Part shown: piece by piece, positions 57,016-64,000 of the stretch
How the letters are laid out: the number at the start of each line of letters is the position of its first letter
Numbering within the stretch: the first letter of the stretch is position 1
DNA from: Odontesthes bonariensis
Taxonomy: Eukaryota > Chordata > Actinopteri > Atheriniformes > Atherinopsidae
DNA: 64,000 bases
Direction of reading: 5' to 3'
Assembly: GCF_027942865.1 (NCBI RefSeq)
Contig: NC_134516.1
Location: 25,627,322 to 25,691,321 of the forward strand
Notes under the pieces: generated by a model
Seen by the model: only the letters and a program-made list of their open reading frames with translations
Told to the model about the DNA's origin: nothing
Database searches by the model: none
Position numbers and translations under genes: made by a program

Positions 57016-57600
57016 GAAATCACATGTTTTGGCTGCACACTTCTATCAAAAAGCCAAATGATGCTCAGATAAGTCTGGAAAGAACCATTCTACATTTGAC
57101 ATTGATCATCAAACTTTTTAAATCACAAAAGATTTCAGCAAAACTACAGAAAGAAGTTAAGAAAACTGCAGCTTTAGTGGGAAATGTGACAGGATGGTCA
57201 AAAAGTGCCCCAAAAGGTTAGAAAAAAGGAAGAAAAGGGCCCAGAAGTATGTTTCACACACAGCTAAAAGGATAAAGCTCCATTTTATTTGGCCATCTGG
57301 CCGGCTTATTGAAATCTATAGCTGAGGTTGTGTTTCTGGGATGGTTTAACGCTTTAACGGTTAGCATTAGCTTTAGCATGCCGGGCTAACTGTGAATAGC
57401 AGCCAGGTTATCTGAACTTTTTACTCTCTGCTGCATGTTCTGACTGCCCGTGTCCAGCAGCAGGAATCAAACCAATGACACAGAGCACTTTGAAGACATT
57501 TCTGCTAACGTCTGACCGCTAAATTAATTCTTTTCTGGACTCACCTGCATGAAGCTTTCTGTTGCTATGCTACCAGATGTTCCGAGATGAGCCGAGATGA
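57016..57600. repeat. Left inner inverted arm
   Basis: GAAATCACATGTTTTGGCTG at 57018 onward and 57366-57600 are complementary to 59455-59705. About 300 bp (57052-57356), not in the right arm, is inserted here. Confidence 0.85.
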
Positions 57601-58038
57601 ACCGAGGTGAGCCGAGGCTTCGCAGTGTGTGTCGGGTAATGGGCCTTTTCTCAATGTGCGTATTTGTCTGTAGTGATGTTTCCAACAGGGTCTTGACTCT
57701 GAAGCGCGTGTCCAGTAACTTCGGATGTATTTTGTGAAGCTTGTACCGAGGCGCGTGTCGATGACTATATGGTTACGTCAGAGGCCTTTCGAACCGGCCG
57801 TACCATGTGACCGGTTTAGGAGGTTTTTTTTTTTTTTTCAATAAAATGTATTGGTCTATGTAAATGTACAAAAAGCATGGCATACAAAACATTGTACAGA
57901 TATCTGTAGTGTTGAGCTGACTGTAGAAATATCAACATAATCAACATGTTATTCTGTGTATGATTAAGTTGAAAAATGAAGAAATAATACATTATACATA
58001 GAAGATAAAACACAATAGACAGAAACTATAAAATAAAC

Positions 58039-58076
<38 letters not shown>

Positions 58077-59454
58077 TCTCAGAAGAAATTAATACATATA
58101 TATAATATATATATATATAGATAAATATATATATATATATACTAATGGATTTTATATTTAATTACTTTGAAGATATGATGAATAAATAAATCCATGAAAC
58201 CCCATAGTGATGCTGACATGATTCTGTTGGACCTAAATGATGCACTAACTGAAGGTTAATCTGACTGATGAAAGTATCTCGGGAACAAAGACGGAACAGG
58301 ATGAGACCAAGAGGCTTCAGTTGAAGATGCTGCATACGTCTCCCACTAAGAATCTCTGGGGAAAACAGTGAGAACAATAAATATGTAGTTCCACCATCCT
58401 GTCCTCACACCACACTGCTAAGATTCCAATAAATGTCAGTCTGCTGTAGTTCCCCTACAATCCAGCAGAGGGTGCTGTGACTAAGAGGAGCTGAATAAGT
58501 GGAATCTGTGAGATGCAGTTTTATCTCAGAAGCAGATGATGTTCTGGTAGAAGAGACATTTCCATCTTACTAACATGGCTGCGGGTGATAGTCAGAGGGT
58601 GGGACATGGTGGAAGATGGATGTTCTGGGAACTACTAAGAAGCTGAAGATGTAAAAATCTACTTTTATGGAGGAGACTAAGAATGACAAAGAGTTGTGTT
58701 CCTGAAACTGACTTTTCAGTGACTCAGACCTGATCCCACTCACTGGTGATTGATGGAAATGATCAACACGACCATCTAACCCAACTCCAGCAGAGTTGCT
58801 TCATGGTTCACGTGAGATATACAGAATAATTAGGTCTTCTACAGAAAAGAAGAACTGATCCCGGCTCATCAGTCAAAGCATCTACAGCCACATATTTCCC
58901 TCCAAGTCATTTAAAGCTTCTTTAAAATCAGTTATTCAGCCTAGCTTTGCCATTATACACTATATATATATATAGTGTATGTATATACACACATTTCCAA
59001 CAGAACAATTTTTGCTAGTTTTATGTACATTTATATGCAGGAGTCCACACGCATATAGTCAAAGAGGTTATTGCTGCTCAGCACACAAAACTGAAAATGA
59101 AGCTTGTCTTCAGAGTGAACCAAGGCCAAAATGATTCAACTAAACAAACTAGATCTTAAAGCTTTGGGGCTAGTGGTGGTCAAGGTGTGGTACACACTAT
59201 TTTGTAGGAAATATTTCATTTCTTCCTAAAAGGTCTCCATAGCTGCTGCCGATCACCGAAAGACCGAGAAAAAAACTCTCCTAGTTACGGTTACTATGGC
59301 TACTACAGCCAATCACAATGTACTCCCTTTCAAGCCGACAGCCATACAGTGTGACGTAATCAGCAGGCGACGGAAGCCGAGCCGATTCGACCAAACAATG
59401 CGTTCTGCGCTTCGGAAGCGTTGTCATAGAGACTCTCTGGCGTTGTGCCGAAGC
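57601..59454. other. Centre of the inverted-repeat structure, no gene recognised
   Basis: It holds a TA-rich microsatellite (58041-58140), a 120-bp Harbinger-related stretch (58141-58262, like 38724-38850) and unassigned sequence. Confidence 0.5.
58041..58140. repeat. TA microsatellite
   Basis: Interrupted (TA)n runs over about 100 bp. Confidence 0.9.
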
Positions 59455-59705
59455 ATCTGGTAGCATAGCAACAGAAAGCTGCATGCAGGTGAGTCCAGAA
59501 AAGAATGAATTTAGCGGTCAGACGTTAGCAGAAATGTCTTCAAAGTGCTCTGTGTCATTGGTTTGATTCCTGCTGCTGGACACGGGCAGTCAGAACATGC
59601 AGCAGAGAGTAAAAAGTTCAGATAACCTGGCTGCTATTCACAGTTAGCCCGGCCTGCTAATGCTAACGCTTGATAGAAGTGTGCAGCCAAAACATGTGAT
59701 TTGAT
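59455..59705. repeat. Right inner inverted arm
   Basis: Complementary to 57018-57600 without its 300-bp insert. It includes CAGCAGCAGGAATCAAACCA (as complement) and GGCTGCTATTCACAGTTAGC. Confidence 0.85.
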
Positions 59706-59863
59706 GTGTTTAACGTACACAATATGCCATATTTCATGATTAGATCTTAAAATGGGACTTAATTATGCTCAATATAAATCCTTTAATTACATGAAGAGTT
59801 TAAGTTGTGTGAAGAGGAGTCATAGCATTATTATAAAGACTTGTGGGTGATCCAGGAAAGTAT

Positions 59864-60382
59864 TAGCCTGACTACGTCATACTCACGATTCTAGTCAGAA
59901 TGTGAGTCTGATACCGCTCAATAGAGTTTTGAGTATGGGGCGTGTTTCAACCGAACCAGGAGAAAAAATGCCTCTTCGCTCAATTGGATAGACCTACAAC
60001 CAATCAGAGCAACATAGTATGTGACGTAGTTTAAGCAACACACACTTGTTGTTGGAAGGACGGCAAAAACATATTTTCTATCGATAAAAGCCTTTATCGC
60101 GTTGCTCTGTTCGTCTTTCAAAATGAATGCAATGTGGAGATCCTGTAGAACAGACTCGATGGCAGAATCTCCAGCGGCAGCCGTGTTCAGCTCTTTAGTG
60201 ACGTAGTCGATATTGTCCCTGTTGATCATCTGTCCATCATCGTATAAAGCCCGCCCTGGCAATCTGATTGGGTCGACTGTTTTGATGTCGAGGATAGAGA
60301 TTTCCCAACTGAGCAGAGCCAGACCGAACTTCCCGACCAAAACTTTTATGGGCGGGGCTAAGTTCGGCTGGCACCCAGGCTA
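59864..60382 (-). mobile_element. 519-bp MITE with 9-bp duplication and a RecQ-like helicase fragment
   Basis: GGAAAGTAT flanks it at 59855-59863 and 60383-60391; ends are TAGCCTGACTACG and CCCAGGCTA. On the minus strand a frame (60340-59918) includes VLQDLHIAFILKDEQSNAIK, AFIDRKYVFAVLPTTSV. This resembles the Q-motif and motif I region of RecQ-type helicases, whose usual LPTGxGKS is degenerate here. A 9-bp duplication fits Mutator-like elements or a hAT with imprecise ends. Non-autonomous. Confidence 0.75.
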
Positions 60383-60606
60383 GGAAAGTATCACAGGAGC
60401 AGTAGAAATCCAGTTCTCCTCAGTATCAGTGTGTGATTTCTCAGATTTACACTCAGAAGCCCATTAAAAGACAGTCTGACTGTCCTCTTCAGAAGTGTCT
60501 CATGAAAGCTTCATTATTCACTTTCCTTTACATATCCAATATTTTCTGTTATCCACCAATCAACAAGGACTGAGCACATGATAGAAAGGTTCTGGAAATG
60601 AGAACT

Positions 60607-61413
60607 GGGGCCATATTACAGAAACATCCTAACTAGAGAATCTTATCTTATCTGTCTAGTTACCGTGGTAACGGCACTTTAGGACCGTATTTAGGAAAAG
60701 CGCATTACAGAACAGCGTTTCCTATCTTGGTTTACGCATCCTATCTCTCAAGTTAAGAAAAGTGTATTACAGAAGCATCCTAACTTCGAAAAATCTTAAA
60801 TAAATTGTCCTAACTTTAGGATAACCCCCTTTGCTATCCTAAGTGGTGTTTTGTCAGTTAGGTAGGCCTATTAGTTATTTGTCAGTTCTATCGAGAAAAT
60901 ATGGCACGAATTTTATTAGTACAACGTCGTAGGGAAAATAGAAATTTTTATATCGAAAGGGCAATGATGGACCCCGGCGATGTTTTACGGTTTGACGACC
61001 GTACTTTAATTAGCTGGTACCGTTTGCCCCGGCACTTAATAATATTGTTAACCGAGCAACTCCGCCCGACTTTGGAAAGGCCTACGCGGCGACATGGAGC
61101 CCTGCCGGTGATATGTCAAGTAACAAATGCGCTACGCTTTTTTGCGAAAGGAGACTTCCAAACCGAAGTCGCTGACCTGTCAAAAATGTAGCATCAGTTG
61201 CTAGGTAACAGACATGAAAGTCGATCGTAGATGTTTAGATCGCTTACTTAGGATTCCTAACTCAAGATAAGATAGGATTTCCAAAGATAAGATAAGATTC
61301 CTAAACGGAGTTAGGATTTGCTTTCAGTAATACCAAACTTGAAAAAATCTTATCTCCACTCGTCCTATCTTAACTTTTGACTTAAGATAGGATGTTTTCT
61401 GTAATACGGCCCC
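60607..61413 (+). mobile_element. PIF/Harbinger element with transposase N-terminal frame
   Basis: GGGGCCATATTACAGAAACA at the left and its near complement at the right form the TIRs; arms also carry repeated CTTATCTTATC-type subterminal motifs. Target duplication is not clear. It encodes the peptide given at 60901-61191. Confidence 0.8.
60901..61191 (+). pseudogene. HARBI1-like transposase N-terminal fragment
   Basis: The ATG at 60901 opens a 96-codon frame: VLRFDDRTLISWYRLPRHLI, then RPTLERPTRRHGALPVICQV, TNALRFFAKGDFQTEVADLS. This is the helix-turn-helix N-terminal part of HARBI1-like transposases (usually LPV..Q...ALRFFA.G.FQ..VGD). It stops before the DDE catalytic region. Confidence 0.8.
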
Positions 61414-61499
61414 AGGTTTAGAAACGGAGAGAATCTGAACCTCAGTCTTTGGGATGATATTGGGACCCTTTCCTCAAACAGGATCATTGTCTTAAAGCC

Positions 61500-61805
61500 A
61501 TAATGTGTAATATTTCACGTTGTCTATTAAAGTTCCCATGGCATGGTATAGTAGCGGCACTTTAAATGGGCTTTCGGAGGCTTCAGGATGTTATACCCCC
61601 AGGCGTTCTCAAAATTCACCCGGAAAACGCAGATTTGGCCTCTTAGAAGAAAGCCGCATTTCAGCGCTTTCTCCAGTGCCCTGTTTTCCTAATGAGAAGC
61701 AAGGAGGAGCGCGAGGGGTGTGTCATGGCTGAATGGGGGCGTGTCTGATTCTCTGTTTTGGCTCCGCGCATGTTAGCTGCCTGCTAGTAGGAAAAAAAAA
61801 TAGAA
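61500..61805 (+). promoter_or_regulatory. Probable 5' region of the P2X7-C-like gene
   Basis: GGGGGCGTGTCTG (61735-61747) is a GC/GT-box-like motif about 60 bp before the ATG. No TATA box was seen. Assignment as promoter is by position only. Confidence 0.3.
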
Positions 61806-63461
61806 ATGGCAGGTGAGCAAACCATCGTACCGTTCGCCTTCTACCCGGAATCGGACCCTGAAGCCGAGGCGCAGGCAGTTCAGCAACAAACTGCAGCTCA
61901 GCAGCGCCTTCAGCAACACGTCTCAGAATGGTGAGTTTGAAATGTTATGTCTGGAAACGTTTATAGTTGGGTCGGTCCGAACCACTGAGGTGCGCAGATA
62001 CTAGCAGTGGCTTAGCCTACGGTAGCCTAATTAGAGCAGAAATTGTAGTCACTACATCAGGACTACCTAAAATATTATTTTTGCTTACAAAACGTATAAG
62101 TTCCCAACTTATTTTGCAATGTGGGCACGTATTTGCAGTGCTAACATTAGTGAGTATGGCTGCTGGCATCTCCAGTCTCTACACCAAGTAACTTTCTCAA
62201 TGTCGCCTTGCATTGTACAACAGTAACACTGCCAAAGTATTTCCCATAGTACACATTGCCAACGTGTTATGAAAAACAACTGTAATAAACGCCGGTGGGT
62301 AATGGACTTTTTACCCCCACAAACACTGTCCTGTTTGGCAAATGATTCTCCACCCAGTGTTGACATAAGGGGAGCGATTTATAACCAAGTTTTCTAGACA
62401 AAAAGGTTTACATGCTATAATATACAAAAAAAAAAAAACTTCCTCATCATATCCTGACCAGGTGCTGGATCCAAAGTGTAACTACACGAAGTGAAACTTA
62501 TGCTACAGATTTCTGTGTACACCTTTTTAGTAGCCTGTCTTCACTGGGAACAGCCAGCTGTTTGTTGCCCATGTAGTTATACAGTAGCCTATGGCATGCA
62601 AAAAAACATGATAGTATTCTGACCAGCATGTAATTATTCTCCATGCTCACCTGTTAACTCATTTACTTGCCACTAAAGATGTTTCATTGTTATATTTGCC
62701 GGCATTACCTGAAAACAGAATATCATTACACTGCCTTTTTTTTTTTTTTTAATAATAGGTGTCAATGTGGAATTTGCGAGATAATGCCCACAGAAAGGGA
62801 GAATAGATGCTGCATGGAGATCCCTCAGGTAACACTGTAAACATTTGGATCTACCTGTTCCTGAAATGACACTTACCATGTCTAGTTCTAATCTTTATTA
62901 GGTCACAGCACTACAGGAGAAGTGGCGGCAGAGCCAGCATGTATGCTGGATCATCCAGGGTTTGAGCCGGTCTGTCTCAATGTATATTCGCTACAAACCG
63001 CTGGGCGAGTCTACAGGCACCATTTTGGCAGTTTACGCCTGAGAAGAACGCATCGGTAAGCGCTGTAAAATAATTACTCATAGCCACATACATAGAGTTT
63101 ACAGTATACCCACCCAATAGAGCCTGAGAATTCCACTAGGCAGACGGTATGAAGAGTGTTTGTAGATTTATTTACAAGACATTATTAAAACACAATCAAG
63201 AATAATCCATAGGAATATGTAAATATGTACAACATAGCAATAACAGAAGAACAACAACATTCTCTGCAAGTGTCATTTTTTCTATCTGTTCTTCCAGGCG
63301 CTTCAGGTATTTGGCCTACAGCGCAGTTCGTGGCGTGGTGCTGGGGCTTTTTGGGTCGCCGGATCAGAGTGGTCATTCCTGCCTGTGTGGTCCTGCGTAT
63401 CCGTGCCGAGTACCCCGATGATGAAGGACACTGCACCGGGTTTAGACTGCCTCGCATGTGA
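61806..63461 (+). CDS. P2X7-C-terminal-like (P2RX7_C domain) gene, four exons, frame-broken
   Basis: Exon 1 (61806-61930) starts at ATG with MAGEQTIVPFAFYPESDPEA and ends at donor TG/GTGAG. Exon 2 (62759-62828) completes Trp and gives CQCGICEIMPTERENRCCME, the cysteine-rich core of the P2X7 C-terminal (ballast-like) domain. Exon 3 (62902-63055) opens VTALQEKWRQSQ but the domain continues in another frame (MLDHPGFEPVCLNVYSLQTA). Exon 4 (63298-63461) gives RFRYLAY and, again in another frame, QFVAWCWGFLGRRIRVVIPA and YPDDEGHCTGFRLPRM. Splice sites are good. In fish this domain occurs as a stand-alone multicopy protein without the ion channel. Two single-base frame breaks mean a young pseudogene or draft errors. 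Function is unknown; in P2X7 the domain is cytoplasmic. Confidence 0.75.
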
Positions 63462-63725
63462 AAAATTAGGTCCATCAGGACATCCACATACCCTTTCACA
63501 CAGAACATTCATACACACTGTATACGCACAACATTTGTATATTTCAGTTAGTCATTTGTACATTTCAATGTTTATTTATATATTTATATTTGTTCTATAT
63601 ATTTATGTTTGTTTAGATTTATATTTCTCACATTTTTTGTATTCCTATTTGTTGGAATTAACCTCAGTAAATTTGATACAGGCAAAAGTAGTTGTACTTG
63701 AATTCTTGAACTTTTGAGGTCTTAC

Positions 63726-63872
63726 CAAAGGTTGGCTTAGTCTTTTGACGTTTGACTGCACTCCCCCTTCTTGGATTTGGGAAAGGAGATTTTGAAGAGA
63801 GGTACACCGTCTGCTGTCTGGGCCTGTGGTCGGTTCGCATTTTCATTAAAGTGGATCCCCGCCAAGTACAGT
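63726..63872 (-). CDS. Internal exon of a fish uncharacterised protein gene, frame-broken
   Basis: On the minus strand an acceptor CTTGTACTTTCAG precedes 63872 and a donor GTAAGAC follows 63726. The 147-bp exon reads LYLAGIHFNENANRPQAQTA, DGVPLFKISFPKSKKGE, then VKRQKTKPTFG in a shifted frame. I recognise the pattern AxHFNENxxRxQ..T..G...Y.I.FPKxKKGE from uncharacterised multicopy fish proteins, without known function. One extra base near 63758 breaks the frame. It converges on the P2X7-C-like gene. Confidence 0.55.
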
Positions 63873-64000
63873 CTGAAAGTACAAGAAACAATGTGTAAAC
63901 GGTGTTTCTCACAGAATTTTCATTTGTCATGGTGGTGGGGGTTAGCTGATAGAGACACATCATCATCATGGGAGAGCATATGAAAAGCTCTTTTCCAAAA

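Larger units (their letters stand above)
54770..61491. mobile_element. Large TTAA-bounded inverted-repeat element, filled with nested transposons
   Basis: TTAA lies at 54766-54769 and 61492-61495. Inside each, GACAAT and then GATCCTGTTTGAGG...GGTCCCAATATCATCC form inverted ends of about 45 bp (left copy split by a transposon at 54776-55684). Farther in, 57016-57600 and 59455-59705 are inverted copies too. The pattern fits one element with very long TIRs that has been invaded at least five times. No transposase of its own was recognised; the centre (57600-59455) has none. Family unknown; TTAA suggests piggyBac or Kolobok. Confidence 0.6.

Overview
The window reads as repeat-dense nuclear DNA of a ray-finned (teleost) fish. 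The signs are fish-type LINE fragments (jockey/L2-like, Tx1/L1-like, RTE-like tails), many PIF/Harbinger, hAT, Tc1 and TTAA-flanked DNA transposons, one broken BEL/Pao retroelement, eukaryotic nuclear tRNA genes, a C2H2 zinc-finger exon of fish style and a P2X7-C-terminal-like gene. It is accessory, mobile-element territory with few host genes.

Layout. 1-11.14 kb: three and a half near-identical copies of a ~3.23 kb tandem unit built from LINE debris, a 574-bp inverted-repeat element, a CTAT microsatellite, a block of ATGACATCA palindromes and a 12-bp minisatellite. 11.14-11.86 kb: a TIR transposon inserted in the last copy. 11.91-21.74 kb: a second macrosatellite (~2.26 kb period) in which each unit carries its own 39-bp minisatellite, and every 39-mer holds an inverted CCAAT box; the first unit also took up a Harbinger MITE. 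22.2-30 kb: a THAP/HTH gene fragment, LINE and Tc1 pieces, a broken zinc-finger gene, a decayed tRNA-Gln and an intact-looking tRNA-Val. 30.2-33.4 kb: a TTAA-flanked element holding two nested Harbingers. 33.6-37.4 kb: a hAT-type (GTF2IRD2-like) transposase cut off by a 386-bp tandem array holding seven tRNA-Ser genes with mixed AGA and TGA anticodons. 37.4-43.6 kb: more Harbinger, LINE and TTAA elements. 45.6-54.5 kb: a ten-finger C2H2 exon and, 7.5 kb upstream, a Glu/Gln/Asn-rich 12-bp-repeat exon in matching splice phase; a BEL/Pao fossil and other elements lie in the putative intron. 54.77-61.49 kb: a large TTAA-bounded inverted-repeat structure filled with other transposons. 61.8-63.9 kb: a four-exon P2X7-C-terminal-like gene facing an exon of a fish uncharacterised gene on the other strand, both with frame breaks.

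The host-like genes do not form an evident pathway. The main biology is tandem amplification and nested insertion, whose order can be read from target-site duplications. The strongest candidates for something unusual are the tRNA-Ser array, the CCAAT macrosatellite, the repeat-coded exon of the zinc-finger gene, and the 6.7 kb TTAA inverted-repeat element.
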